DNA of 64,000 nt. It comes from Entomortierella parvispora. Lineage: Eukaryota > Mortierellomycota > Mortierellomycetes > Mortierellales > Mortierellaceae. Of the stretch, positions 32,420-43,250 are shown piece by piece. Numbering within the stretch: the stretch's first letter is position 1; each line of letters begins with the position of its first letter. The notes below the pieces were generated by a model. That model was not told the origin of the DNA and made no database searches. It saw nothing but the letters and a program-made list of their open reading frames with translations. Location: assembly GCA_963573315.1 (NCBI GenBank), contig OY752142.1, positions 2,728,001 through 2,792,000 on the forward strand, read 5' to 3'. A program made the translations under genes and the position numbers.

Positions 32420-34321
32420 TCACTTCCTGGGGAGGACATGCACCATCAAAGGATTCTTCATTGGCAAAGTCAAGGAAGGGACAGGCTCAGGCTCACCCTG
32501 GCCAGGAACCAACTTGAACTGGAACCTAGATGAGATCATGTTGATGACCGTCAAGGCCTCCAAGGTTGCGAACGTCTGACCCAAGCAAATACGGGGACCA
32601 GCATTGAAACTGGAGAACTTATACTGGGACTCCTTGCGGACCTTAGGCCATACATGATCTTCGTGGTGAGTTGAGTTGGTCAAAAGACCCTTTTCGATCT
32701 CAAGGTTATTACCCTCGAACCAACGCTCGGGCAGGAACTCGGGCGCCTGAGGTCCCCAAACGGTCTTGTTTCTGCCGATGGAGTAGGTCGAGAACATAAT
32801 ACGGTCGCCAGCTTTGACTAGGGTTCCGTTGGGGAGAACATCATCTGCAACTGCGGTTTTCAAGTTGCGGGGGACTGGTGGGTACAGTCGAAGAGCCTCC
32901 ATGAACACAGCAGTAGAGTAACGCATCTCCTTGGTCAACATCTCGTATGTGGGCTTGCCGAGCTGATCCACCTCCTGCCAAATGTTCTTTTCTACAGCTG
33001 GGCAACTCATCACCTCGTAGTACATCCAGCTCAGGGCCTGGGCAGTGGTGTCACGGCCGGCACTAAAAGAATTAAGAGCAACCAGACGTTAGAACAATTA
33101 AACTTTTTGTGGCACCAGTGTCAGAACCTTTTCACGTTTTCACGGATCCCTCACTTACATAATGAAGTTGATGAAGACATCACGTAATTCAGTATCATTG
33201 AGTGCACGACCATCCTCATCACGCCACTTCATGAAAAGGTCCAAAAGATCCTCGCGAGCTCCTGCTCCTTGACGCTCCTTGGCCTCTTCGGGCGTTTCCT
33301 TGCGACGGGCCTGAATAGCCTCATATGCATACTTGTCCACGACCTTGACGGCGCTCTTCATCTTGTCAGCTTTGCTGCTCATGTGCTCTGTCACTCTCCA
33401 GAAGGGATTCATGAAGCGCTTATCTGTCTCCACCACAGCGTAGTCGAAAGCTGATCCGAAGGGGTCCTTGCCATCCTTGCCCAAGGAATCAATCTCAAGT
33501 CCAAAAGACAGTTTCGCGAACGCGTCCAAGGTAAGTCGGAGGAACAGGGCTTGAAGATCCACAGGGCGCCCTTCCTTGGCTGCCCGATCAAGGACCGCGC
33601 ACAACTGCAGAGAATGTGTGGTGAAGGCTCCATCAATGAGAGCACGATAAATCTTTGTCGAGAAAACGTGCGAGGCAGTCTTGCGATGCATCTTCCACAG
33701 CGCTCCGTCCGAGTTAAAGATACCTAATCAGAGATATCGCAGCATCAGACTATGCACCTTGTCTTTATAACAGAAAAAAACGACAACAACGCATCCAACT
33801 TTTTACCATTTCCGAGAATTTGGGAAAGGACCGAGTTTAAAATGTAACCCTTCTCGTAGTTTTCAAAGTTGGTCTTCAAAACATGTTCGAGCAAGACAGG
33901 GTCGTTAATAGCAATGACTCTTCCGAGACCAAGCATGGTGGTCGACCTATTGAGGCAGGGGGGAAACGAACAAATGTGAGCAAACATCAATTCCTTTCCT
34001 TAAAACTATGGCCTGCCCTGCCCAAACGACTTACATGATGTCCCTATCGAGCCTCTCAAAGTTTTCGACGATGGACGTCAGGAAACGGTTGCGGTTCTTG
34101 ATCATAGCGTAAGTGTTTCCGATCAAGGGCAAGCCATTCCATATAATACCATCCAGATCAGGTCTGGCACGTGTGCCAATTGCTCTGTTTGGGTATTTGG
34201 CGATGAGGAAGAGGAAAGAGATCAAGGCAAAGAGTCCAGCCTTTTGAGACCGAGTCCTAGCGCCTTGCTGGATCCTGTTCTTGAGAACCAGGACAAGAGT
34301 AGAAACAATGGATGTGCTCAT
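32420..34321 (-). CDS. Cytochrome P450 monooxygenase, fatty-acid hydroxylase-like
   Basis: A membrane-anchored haem monooxygenase. The model is complement(join(32420..33062, 33159..33723, 33807..33946, 34035..34321)), 544 aa. It has an N-terminal hydrophobic anchor ('AGLFALISFLFLIA'), the I-helix 'AGRDTTAQALSW', the K-helix ExxR ('EALRLYPPVPRN'), the PERF-like 'FLPERWFEG', and the haem loop 'FSSFNAGPRICLG' with Cys490. The overall look (RxxxLDAFAKLSFG-type region, 'CLGQTFATLEA') is that of the CYP52/CYP86/CYP704 omega-hydroxylase clan. The substrate is inferred, not shown. Divergent from the Rmd1-family gene; the shared promoter carries two CACGTG sites. Confidence 0.9.
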
Positions 34322-35141
34322 GTTCGAATGTGAATGCGCGCCTGCAGATTGCTGATTGTCGAATGCGAGAAGGAAAAAGAACAATGAACGTAAAAAGAGC
34401 GCACAAATATGAGAAAAGGAAGTGAAGAGAGTGAATGAACTCGGACGAATGGGCTGATCAGAAAATATAACAAAAAAAGGGTGGGGACCAGAAAACAAGG
34501 TGTGTCTTTATATCCGATCTGCTGTGGGCGTTAGGCTTTGCGTTGAGCTGCGTGTTGCCATATGTCAATTGCGCCCAGCCGAGCTGGTCAAGAAAGAGCC
34601 ACGTTGTGTCGGATCAAATCAAGCAGATCGAACAGGGCTTGGTGGACGCGTTGACTTTGGCCCGATGGTGGAGAAGCGAACTCTGCTCGGCTCGCTCATC
34701 ATTTTGGCGCCCTTCTTGGCTCTCTCTCCACGAACAACCAAGCCAAGGAATAATAATGAACGCGGGTATCGAATTTGTGGAGGGAGAATCGGAGGGACAC
34801 TTTCTTTTCGGCAGCCGCTCTCAACCGAACGGAATGCACGAACCGAGAAGGCTTGACCGCCGCGGGCGGCAGTTGCCAGCACGTGATATGAACACGTGAC
34901 GTAACAGGTGGCTTAGACTACCGACTGCACCTTCTTTTTGGAAGCACGATCCAGGCAGAGACATGCATCCACACGCTCAGGTTGAGCACAAAGACGTCAT
35001 TTTTTTTTTTTTTTGCTTTTCATTCTCACTTTGCATTTGCCGTTGCATCCGTCCCCCTTCCTCCCTCTCTGCCTCCATTCAATCTGCTCTTCACTTAGTT
35101 TGGGAATTTGCTGTCTGTCGATCGTACACACTCCGGACACA
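34322..35141. other. Divergent promoter, P450 / Rmd1-family gene
   Basis: No gene is seen. It contains paired E-boxes at 34880-34898 and a 16-T run at about 34999-35014, just before the CT-rich leader of the plus-strand gene. Confidence 0.55.
34880..34902. promoter_or_regulatory. Paired E-boxes with adjoining TGACGTAA
   Basis: Two CACGTG palindromes (34880-34885 and 34893-34898) are 7 bp apart, and the second runs into TGACGTAA, a CRE/ATF-like half site. It lies 240 bp upstream of the Rmd1-family start. Function is inferred from the motifs. Confidence 0.5.
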
Positions 35142-37415
35142 ATGGCCCAGCATCCTCAGCAGCCAAACGCGCGCTCGCCACTCTTCCAGCGGAGACAGCA
35201 GCAACGCCATCAACAACCAACAACCCCCAACCACTATCAGCACCAGAACCATATCCAGTTCATCTCTTCTAGTCCATTGCCGAACCCTCGCCAGCTCTTT
35301 CCAGAGACCTCACGTTCCAGACGTGCGTTCCATCCTGCAAATGGAGGCGCTCCAGGAAGCACGCCCTATGGCGCGATCAATGGACCGATGCGTATCAATA
35401 CCTCTGGCGCCAATGTCGCTGCTTACCAGACTGGATTCAGTAGCCCTAGTCCAGGAACTCCCAAACAAAAGCAGGTCCCTCTCCGTACGACCAAGGTCTC
35501 GCAAAAGTTGGTTCTCCTCCCAGAAGATCAGGAGGAAGAAGATGAGGACGACGATATGGAAGAAGGAGTCTTTGCAGATCAACATATGGATCCTTTCAGA
35601 GATGACATCGAATACAGACCCAGAAGGAGAGGTCTTCATGGACGCGCTCCAACCCACTCAGAACTGCTTACCAAGGAGCAGAGAAATGCGAAAGGATTGG
35701 CGAGGTATGTGTGTTTGTTGTTTGTCTCTTGAAAAACATGTCGTGCGACGGACCAAGGGGGAGGATAATTCCAACGATGCACATGCACACCTGACCCTAC
35801 ATTTCTCAGAATTAAAGCAGCGAGGGTAGAATGTCATGCTAACGGACTCTTGTCATATCTCTAGAGTTGTCGCATACTGTACCGCCGAAGGCTATGATCA
35901 AAAGCGACTATCGGCTTATCTGAAAGCAAACCATGGAGTCCACCCCAGACTGTACGATGAGGCCCTGTACGCAGCCTATCACTTTCCCTTGATCCCAGGA
36001 AAGACTAGCAAACTGATGTCTGCTCCTCCAATCCGATCTCCTGGAGGCGGATCAATTCTGGACAAGCAACTGGAGCAATACGAGGATAACACTGCGGAGG
36101 ACTACTCTCGCTCTCTAGAGCGCGATGATAACGAGGGACGATTCAGACGATCCGCCAGTGGTCATGATCTCACGGATGAAGAGTATCATCAGCACCTGCA
36201 AGATCAAAGTGATATAATCGGCTCTGGAAGCAACAGCATCGGGCGGAACAGCACCAGTAGCAAAAAACTGAAGAACCGTCGACGCGCCAGCAGTCGTTCT
36301 AGTAGGCACATGGAGGACGAAGATGCTGGTTTGGCTATGTCGGGTCACGATGTTGAAGTAGATCATATGCCAGCTTCAAGTTCCATAGGCGAACAACATG
36401 GCTATTTCGAGGATGTGGCTCAGGGTCAGTCTACGGCGCTCAAGGACCCATCAGAAGAAAACACCGAAAATGCCGATACACTACTGGCACCCACACCTGT
36501 CGCCCCGCCTTTCATGGGCGGCGAGGTCTTTTTCTTCGACTACGGAGTCACCGTGTTCTGGAACATGACTGTGGAACAAGAGGCATGGATCTTGGACGAT
36601 CTCGCTCAGTTTGAAATTAAGAGATTGATGCCGGACGATGTACAGACCGAGGAGTTCCATTTCGAATATGCTGGATACTCTACTCCAAGGATTTACAACG
36701 ACATGTAAGGGGCGATCCATCGTAGAGACACTTTGTTTCTGTATTCTCAATTCTTAACAACCAATTATCCCGTCTTAGGATCACGTTACGTGGAGGAAAC
36801 CATATGATCAAGCTGACGATATCGCACGCCATCTCCCAGTCGGTCAAACTGGCGCTGTACGAGTGTCAGATGGACGACACCATTGATGATACCAAGATTA
36901 TTCCTATCCGTCTGGCACAGACTGGAAAGTTGAACTATTCTCGGCCTCAGATCACCAGGATTTCCGGTCACTTGTTCCAGCTCCGTATGAATGTCGATTT
37001 GGTGTCGAATGTCCTGGGTACGAACCAAAATTGAAAGCTTTTCCGTCATCTGTCAGGACTGGTCACTTTTCTCTCTCCAACATTAATACTGACATTACGT
37101 CCTTCACTCTTGTTGTTCTCTCTCTCAATAGACTCGCCCGAGATTTTCTGGTCCGAACCCGAGCTCCAGCCATTGTATGATGCCATTCGAGGATACCTGG
37201 AGATTGGACAGCGTGCCAAGGTCCTGAGCGATCGTTGTTTGGTGATTTCTGACTTGTTGACGATGCTTCGAGATGACCTTGCCTCCAACAACATGAACTA
37301 TATCACCTGGATTATTATTATTCTCATTGTGATCGCGGTCGTGGTGGCGGGAGGCGAGATTGTTGTAAAATACCTGAGTCATTTTGGATCGGATGGAGGG
37401 GATGCACTTTTTTGA
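35142..37415 (+). CDS. Rmd1/Sif2 (DUF155) family membrane protein
   Basis: Member of the Rmd1/Rmd8/RMND1 family, linked in yeasts and animals to meiotic nuclear division, vacuole/membrane signalling or mitochondrial translation. The model is join(35142..35704, 35865..36704, 36779..37017, 37132..37415), 641 aa. A disordered Gln/Ser/acidic N-terminus of about 180 residues precedes the DUF155 domain. The domain shows 'VVAYCTAEGYDQKRLSAYL', 'GEVFFFDYGVTVFW', 'EEFHFEYAGYSTPRIYNDM', 'MIKLTISHAISQSVKLALYE' and 'DSPEIFWSEPELQPLYDAIR'. A C-terminal hydrophobic helix (about 605-628, 'ITWIIIILIVIAVVVAGG') anchors it. A roughly 170-residue Ser-rich segment splits the domain. The long cytosolic N-terminus suggests the Rmd1/Rmd8-like (not mitochondrial RMND1) group. 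Confidence 0.92.
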
Positions 37416-37516
37416 TCCTTCTCTACCTTGAACAATAAATACCTCTCTAGACGTCCAAATGAAATACTACAGAGTGTTTATGATGCTTTATTGTGGTTTT
37501 TTTTGTTTTTATGTTT

Positions 37517-39538
37517 TTAGTAGGGCAGTGGACCTGTAATCTTGTTCATGACCCAGGTCATGCTCACCCAATAAATACAAATGGACCCTACAGCGGCTTT
37601 TGCGATCCAATCTGAATGGCCATCGATGATGACATAACCACTCACCAAAGAACCATGAATGGCACTGACAATGGTCGCGACCGCGATGCCAAAGACACGA
37701 CCCCAATAGAGATACTTCAGTTGGGCGTAGTCCTCATCTTCGCGATCGAGGACAAATTCAGTCAGGATCAAAACACCGAGGAAGAGGGTCACAAGCAGGA
37801 ATACAAGGAAGGCTTGAGACGCGACAAAAAGGGTCCAGTACATGCCGGCAAGATTGAAACCCGGCACAATCATGGTAGAGGAGGAGGAAGCGAGGGCAGG
37901 GTCTGAGGGGGGAGAGGAAGATGAAATCGAATTGCGGAACAGGATGGCCTCGTCTGGTTGAGGCGGTGTTGGGGGAACCCCTTGGAGGTTTTGAAGGACG
38001 ATGGAGACGGGGTCGACGAATGGAGGCAAACCTGACGCGGGTGTTGCATCACCACCGCTGCTGTTTGGCTCGGCTGCCGTCTCGGAGGCTGTAGCGGGCT
38101 CGGGTTGAACGGCAGGGGTGAATGGGGTGGTCTCTCCAACAGTGCCTTCTTCGACGACCTTGGCTGAAATAAACTCGGGTAGAGGCGTATCATGGATAGT
38201 GGACTCTTCGAAAGGAGATGAGGGAACCTGACTAACGGACATGGCCGTTTGCTGTTGCTGTTGATCAGGAGAAGCATTCAAGTCGCGTTCTTGTGGAGGG
38301 AAAACATCCTTTGATAGATCGTTATCATTTTGAGATTGCTGTGTCTCTTCGTTCAGGTGCGCTCCCTTGGCCGGGTTTAAGATATGGTTAGGGATCAAGC
38401 TCTTAAATTGGGACTTGTCCAACGGTGCTGGAGCCAAAGTGGAGGCAGGAACAGCGTCGGCCACGACGGGACTCTCGATTTCGTCGCGCTTGATCAACAA
38501 TGGCCCCTTTAAAGCAATTGCTGCTGGTAATGGTGGCTGGACTTCGACTGGGGTGGCTCCAGCACCCGACGCAGCCATGGCTCGCATCATATCCTCCTGA
38601 ATGTGCTCCCGCTGCTGCTCCAACCACTGTAATCGCTGCTGTTCCTGAATTGATTGTTGAGCTTCTAACTGCTGCCTCCAGAGTTCTTGCTGTTGCTGCA
38701 ATTCCAGCTGCTGTTGTTGTAACGCCTCATGGGTCTGCCCAAGGGCCTCCTCTTGTTCTTTTTCGAGCTCCCTGTACTCTGCAGGCACCGTCACGCGAAT
38801 GGACGAGAGAAAGGATTCAGGCCACGTTCCTGCCTTGTTGACAGTCTCTTTCAAGAAGTCAGGGAGAGAAAACGCGATAGGTGCTGCAGAAGACGGCGAT
38901 GACGAAGAGGGGCTTGTTGAAGACTCCTCTGTCGCTGCAGAGGATCCGGGAACTGGTTGGGTTGGCTGTACTTTTTGCGCTGGTATTGTCGGGATAGGTC
39001 CCTGTTGCTGTTGTTGCTGTTGCTGCAATGGCTGCTCTGTCGGTACTTCCAATGGCTCTCCATCCGCTTGCATCACCGAGGCGGGAACATTCTCAACCTG
39101 GAGGAGTGATGCACTCGGGAAAATAACATTGCCACCACCACCAATATTGCCGTCAGCCCCTGTCATCCAGCTGGCAGGTGGCCCATGAACCATCATTCGA
39201 TGGTAGTCGCTATTATGAGGGTTGGACAAGAGATGGGCCACCATCAAGTGCACCCCGACCAAGAGGCAGAGCCCCGTCCCTGCCAACATGATGTACGTTC
39301 TGGCCCTTTGTACCGTCAAGGACACAAACGTCAAGCGCTCCTCGAGAAACCGGTAGGAGAAACAGAGAAGAGGGAACATAGTCAATGGTGGTACAAAAGC
39401 CAAAAGAATGATCCCTACGGGAGGAATGGAGATGAAGGGCGTGGAAGACGAAAGGAGGACAGATGAGAGCGCAAAAGGGATATAGCCTAGAGACGCCATC
39501 GAGTGGAAAAAAGCGTGGATGAGTGGTCGACGTCCCAT
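37517..39538 (-). CDS. Multi-pass membrane protein with long Gln/Pro-rich loop, unknown
   Basis: A 673-aa single-exon protein that I do not recognise. Three or four hydrophobic segments lie in the first 110 residues ('IPFALSSVLLSS', 'FISIPPVGIILLAFVPPLTM', 'IMLAGTGLCLLVGVHLMVAH'). Then comes about 400 residues of hydrophilic sequence with polyglutamine, a Gln/Glu coiled coil ('QQQLELQQQQELWRQQLEAQ') and Pro/Ser stretches. Four more helices follow near the end ('LFVASQAFLVFLLVTLFLGV', 'GIAVATIVSAIHGSLVSGYV'). The C-terminus is KITGPLPY. The ATG at 39538 (MGRRPLIHAFF) is preferred to 39685, because the 49 extra residues are leader-like. Convergent with the Rmd1-family gene, 101 bp apart. Confidence 0.75.
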   Translation of the reverse strand: MGRRPLIHAFFHSMASLGYIPFALSSVLLSSSTPFISIPPVGIILLAFVPPLTMFPLLCFSYRFLEERLTFVSLTVQRARTYIMLAGTGLCLLVGVHLMVAHLLSNPHNSDYHRMMVHGPPASWMTGADGNIGGGGNVIFPSASLLQVENVPASVMQADGEPLEVPTEQPLQQQQQQQQGPIPTIPAQKVQPTQPVPGSSAATEESSTSPSSSSPSSAAPIAFSLPDFLKETVNKAGTWPESFLSSIRVTVPAEYRELEKEQEEALGQTHEALQQQQLELQQQQELWRQQLEAQQSIQEQQRLQWLEQQREHIQEDMMRAMAASGAGATPVEVQPPLPAAIALKGPLLIKRDEIESPVVADAVPASTLAPAPLDKSQFKSLIPNHILNPAKGAHLNEETQQSQNDNDLSKDVFPPQERDLNASPDQQQQQTAMSVSQVPSSPFEESTIHDTPLPEFISAKVVEEGTVGETTPFTPAVQPEPATASETAAEPNSSGGDATPASGLPPFVDPVSIVLQNLQGVPPTPPQPDEAILFRNSISSSSPPSDPALASSSSTMIVPGFNLAGMYWTLFVASQAFLVFLLVTLFLGVLILTEFVLDREDEDYAQLKYLYWGRVFGIAVATIVSAIHGSLVSGYVIIDGHSDWIAKAAVGSICIYWVSMTWVMNKITGPLPY

Positions 39539-39988
39539 TTTGATAGTTTTGGTGAACCGATCTACGGTCGTTAAAAGAGAGGAGATAGAGAGAACCGAAA
39601 GGGAGCTGGAAGGACTGTGAGAAAGAAAGAGGGGGAGAGAGAGAGAAAGAAAGAGAAAGATACAGAAGGGTAGACAAACAAGCAAAAAAAGGCAGATGAA
39701 GACGATGAGAAGAGAGAAAGGAGAGCACCCAAGTCGGATGTGAATATCAATGCAAGCCTTGCCAGCACAGATTCTATTCTCCCCGAGGCAAGAGAAGCAT
39801 GGTGGAACAGATGGGAATGTCGTCTCTCTTCAACTCTCTCTGAACAAATAGTGCAGAAGCACCACAGGAACGGAAAAAGGGTGCGAGTTCGAAATGATTC
39901 CCATCTCAACCCACGCCCTGTGCCTGCACCCCCCCCGGACTGCAAAGTGTCCACAAGAGACGACGCTATGTTTTTTTTTCTTTCTTTT
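39539..39988. other. Intergenic region
   Basis: Promoter of the 673-aa membrane protein gene and 3' region of the methyltransferase gene, both on the minus strand. The left side is purine-rich on the plus strand (CT-rich leader). No gene is seen. Confidence 0.5.
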
Positions 39989-41422
39989 TTATTCTGAACG
40001 CCTCAGACAGAAAACACGGACATTATACTCAAGCTGAAATTGTTCCGTTACCGTGAACTTTCCACCAGGTCCAAACAGTCGCTGAAAGAAACGCGCTTCG
40101 ACTTTTTGATCCAGTCCCCGAGGCTTGTATCCGACAAAAACTTGGGTTCGGCCCGGGGTGCTCAACTCTACCAGTGTCTCGAGAAGTGAATCAAAGTGCT
40201 CGGGTTCGTAAATCACATCCGAGGCCACCACCGTATCCAACGGTTCGAGGCTCAGCTCTCTGACATTAATCCTGCTCCATCGGAGGTCTTTGGTCTCTAT
40301 TGCTATATCTGGCGCGACACGGAGTTGATTGGCCTGTACATTGGTGTTGATCAGAGTCAGGGCATCTTTCACGTCTGTGAGAATGACTGTCGTGCAATCG
40401 TCTTCTGGGCTCGACGACCTGCCGTCTCTGATGAAGGACATGGAGGAGGTTGAGGCAAACGAGCATGGGAGTGAAATCGGCAAAGTAGACAATGGGGACG
40501 AGCCAGATGATGTTGAGGAATCAGAGTGTGTCCTGATCAACCTTGAGCCCGTCGATTCTCCTTCTGCTAAAAGTTCCATTTGTGCCAATCCCGCTAGATA
40601 GAGCCCCACAAGTCCAGTGCCGGCACTCAGATCCAGGGTCCGTTTCCGAGCCAAAAGTGGAGGCTGACCCTCGTGTATCCTTTTCGCGACAATTGCAGAA
40701 AAAAACTTTGCCAGCTCTAGAGCTGAATCCCAGATACGGCCTTGAGGAACATTGTTTCGATTCTCTTCAAGCAATAGCAACCGGCAGGTATTCGTGGGGT
40801 CCGAATCCCGTTTGGGAAGCAGGATAGGTCTCATGATGTGGATGTCACCCTCGCCTGTGGTCGGAGGCTGGATGGGAAGCACCAACGGGTGTATGTTAGG
40901 CTGTATTTTGGATCTGATCTCAATCCAACAACTGACGTCGTCTTCGTCCGAGTAAGCCAACGCATCCTTAACGTTGATCTCGGAAGAGTCTGATTTGGAG
41001 ACACGAAATTCGAGGCCTCCTCGGCCAGAGAATCCAAGTCCAGGACAAGGCAATGGCTCCAGATTGTGCCAGTTATCCGAAAGTGCCCTGATGTGAAGAG
41101 TGAATGGCGATGAGTCTGGCGGCGAGTGTTGCCTTGAGACAGGATTCCAGGACGATGCTTCTGTGTATAGAATGTGGCCTGTGCGACCACTACGCCAGAG
41201 CAACCTTGCACCCAACTCGACAAACGATTTCCCCTCGGTCAAGAGGCTGTTTTGAAGGTGCCTCAGCTGCACGGGTCCGAACTCGCTGAGGGTATTCAGG
41301 GCCACAGCTCTCCACTGGTCGGGTATGGCGTGTACATAGATTGCGTTCAAACGGAGGAGACTCCCTGGAGCCCAATCGTCCCTGAGGGCTTCTTCTGCGA
41401 GAGACAGGTGCGGCGGAGACAT
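39989..41422 (-). CDS. Seven-beta-strand methyltransferase, METTL21-like (putative protein-lysine methyltransferase)
   Basis: A 477-aa single-exon S-adenosylmethionine-dependent methyltransferase, probably acting on lysine in proteins. Motif I is 'LDLSAGTGLVGLYLAG' and the acidic post-I strand is 'TTVILTDVKDALTLI'. The 'VVASDVIYEPEHFDSLLETL' stretch holds the DxxY-type signature of the METTL21/Methyltransf_16 family, followed by 'QVFVGYKPRGLDQKVEARFF'. The 230-residue N-terminal half is not recognised and may bind substrate. A Ser-rich insert (about 312-345) splits the Rossmann fold after motif I. I start at 41422 (MSPPHLSL); an in-frame ATG at 41455 would add 11 residues. The protein substrate cannot be told from sequence. 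Confidence 0.8.
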   Translation of the reverse strand: MSPPHLSLAEEALRDDWAPGSLLRLNAIYVHAIPDQWRAVALNTLSEFGPVQLRHLQNSLLTEGKSFVELGARLLWRSGRTGHILYTEASSWNPVSRQHSPPDSSPFTLHIRALSDNWHNLEPLPCPGLGFSGRGGLEFRVSKSDSSEINVKDALAYSDEDDVSCWIEIRSKIQPNIHPLVLPIQPPTTGEGDIHIMRPILLPKRDSDPTNTCRLLLLEENRNNVPQGRIWDSALELAKFFSAIVAKRIHEGQPPLLARKRTLDLSAGTGLVGLYLAGLAQMELLAEGESTGSRLIRTHSDSSTSSGSSPLSTLPISLPCSFASTSSMSFIRDGRSSSPEDDCTTVILTDVKDALTLINTNVQANQLRVAPDIAIETKDLRWSRINVRELSLEPLDTVVASDVIYEPEHFDSLLETLVELSTPGRTQVFVGYKPRGLDQKVEARFFQRLFGPGGKFTVTEQFQLEYNVRVFCLRRSE

Positions 41423-41657
41423 GGTAGTGTGGGAGGAGAGACGACGAGATAGCACTGGTAACTTGGCTAAGAGACCTGAAAAAGACGGGACAGTGCAAAG
41501 AGAGAGTCGAAGGACACCGACGAATGGCCAGCAGGGTGGAATGAGTTGAGGAATGGTCGTGAATGGTGAGGCAGATGCAAGCGAATGCGATGAGAATCAA
41601 GGTGGAAGTTGAGGAGAAAAAGAAAAATAAAATAACAAAACAACGACGGGGGCAAGC

Positions 41658-42017
41658 ATGGAGAGCAAGGATAAATTATTCTGGGAAGTGGCCAGGATGC
41701 TTCATACCTCCATGGCTCTCCTTCCTTCGCAGCATCCGTACTCAGACAACAATGTGAACAAGGCGCTTCTGGGTAATGTTATTGGCTCGAGCACTGAGGA
41801 TATAGAGAGAGTGCCTGCTGTGGTCTCTAGAGGAGACTACCTGGAGCTATCCAATCTTTTTGAACTTGTTTCTCAGAGCTCTTGCTTTCCATCGCCTGCT
41901 GGCGACAGAGCGTACGACGGGGGCGGAGATGTGGGCATTGAGGTCATTGGCATTGGGGAGATGTCAATGAAAGGACCAGTCTTGCTTTGGGCATCTTCAT
42001 CCTTGGCCTTCTCCTGA
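41658..42017 (+). CDS. Hypothetical small protein, antisense-overlapping
   Basis: A 119-codon open frame, not recognised. The first 70 residues ('MESKDKLFWEVARMLHTSMA', 'NKALLGNVIGSSTEDIERVP') look like a real, helical small protein, and its start lies 235 bp from the divergent methyltransferase start. The last 45 codons lie antisense to the better-supported last exon of the cysteine-rich membrane gene on the minus strand, so the true 3' end may differ, for example through a splice I could not place. Confidence 0.4.
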   Translation: MESKDKLFWEVARMLHTSMALLPSQHPYSDNNVNKALLGNVIGSSTEDIERVPAVVSRGDYLELSNLFELVSQSSCFPSPAGDRAYDGGGDVGIEVIGIGEMSMKGPVLLWASSSLAFS

Positions 42018-43250
42018 GCCAGCCTTCTTTCGAGTCTCTTTTCGCTGTCTAAAAGATGTAAGAGCACAGACTCGTCAATTGTTGATTCAAAAATGCTTGC
42101 CTCCCCCTGACCTTCGCCATGCAGGTTCACTTACTCGCTTTGAACATAGATACAAACAGGAAAAAGATGATACAGGCAGTTGGAGCCAGGAAAACAATGA
42201 ACCAGCCCTTCACTGCCCAAAGCTTTGGATCGGTACATCTGTTCTCCGTACTCCACAGATAATACCAACCCAACACCATGAACAACATCAAGATGAACGA
42301 CATGAGGAACAACACAGATGCAAATCGGTTCGACGCCAGCACAGAACGAGGCTTCTTCCGGACATCTGTTCCTTCCTCGTGGAACATGAGAAGCTGACCA
42401 TTCTCAAACCTCTCCATATCCTTACGGATAAGGTCGTTTTGAAGGTACTTGTAGTAAACTGGCATGGCAACGCCGGCGAGGATAATTACGACGCCAATAC
42501 CCAATAAGGAGCGATGGGCGTTACCACAGTTGCCTCCAAAAGGGATGGACCTTGTAATAGCCAAGGTGACAACCAACTACCACAATTGTAAAGGAAAGCG
42601 TGAGCTTCATATCCTGTTCGCGTGGTCACGTAAATAATTGCAGGATTCTTACAGATGAAAGGACGGCAACAACAAGTATCCACGCACCGAGAGCTCTCAA
42701 TGTGCTGCATTGTTTCTTGGCTGGGGTGCGTCTTTCGGTGCGAGTTCGATTGTCCTCATTAATGTCTCGATAGAGGACATCACCGTAAGTATGATAGTTC
42801 ATGGAAATGGGCATCGGCTGCTCAGATCGGATACCAGGTCCTGAATTGGAGTGAATCGCCGGGATGATACTGGTGTCTGTATTCAGGACTGGAGCAAGTG
42901 GAATCGCCCCGATGCCACCATCACTGCCTCCGAAACCGCCACCAGACCCAAATCCACCTCCTCCGTTTGACATTGCGGGTGCCATACCTGCATCACAGCA
43001 GAACGAATCGCCAAAGAAGAGGCAGCAACCATCACCGCAGTCAGCACCACAGTCGCAACATCCACCACAGTCGCCGCAATCACAGCAGCAATCCCCACAG
43101 TCTCCACAGTTCCCGCAATCGCCCCCGCAGTCGCCGCTATAGAATGGGTGAATTGAAAGAGGTGAGCAAGACGGGTTACATTTGTACGCGATCAAAAAAA
43201 AACTCCACTCCCAAATGACAGAAAATGATAGGCACGCACCAGTCAGCCAT
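41873..43250 (-). CDS. Cys-Gly-Asp-rich N-terminal, four-helix membrane protein with PPxY motif
   Basis: A 370-aa protein of no family I know. The model is complement(join(41873..42048, 42135..42576, 42653..43136, 43240..43250)). Exon 1 is only 11 nt (ATG GCT GAC TG), and the phase-2 intron splits a cysteine codon. The first ~50 residues hold 18 cysteines in CGDC/CC/DCG units ('MADCGDCGGDCGNCGDCGDC' at the start), ending 'CCLFFGDSFCC'. A Gly-rich linker follows. Four hydrophobic helices come next ('AWILVVAVLSSLVVTLAI', 'GVVIILAGVAMPVYY', 'VLFLMSFILMLFMVLGWYYL', 'GWFIVFLAPTACIIFFLFVS'). Last is a charged tail with 'SPPPSYALSP', a PPxY motif that binds WW domains of Rsp5/Nedd4-type ligases. There is no signal peptide, so the Cys-rich head is probably cytosolic. 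Metal binding is inferred. The next gene upstream is a paralogue. Confidence 0.78.

Noticed and set aside
42864-43142. Plus-strand Pro/Gln repeat frame.
   Set aside because: It is the antisense of the Cys-Gly-Asp array, whose frame is supported by splicing, membrane helices and a paralogue.
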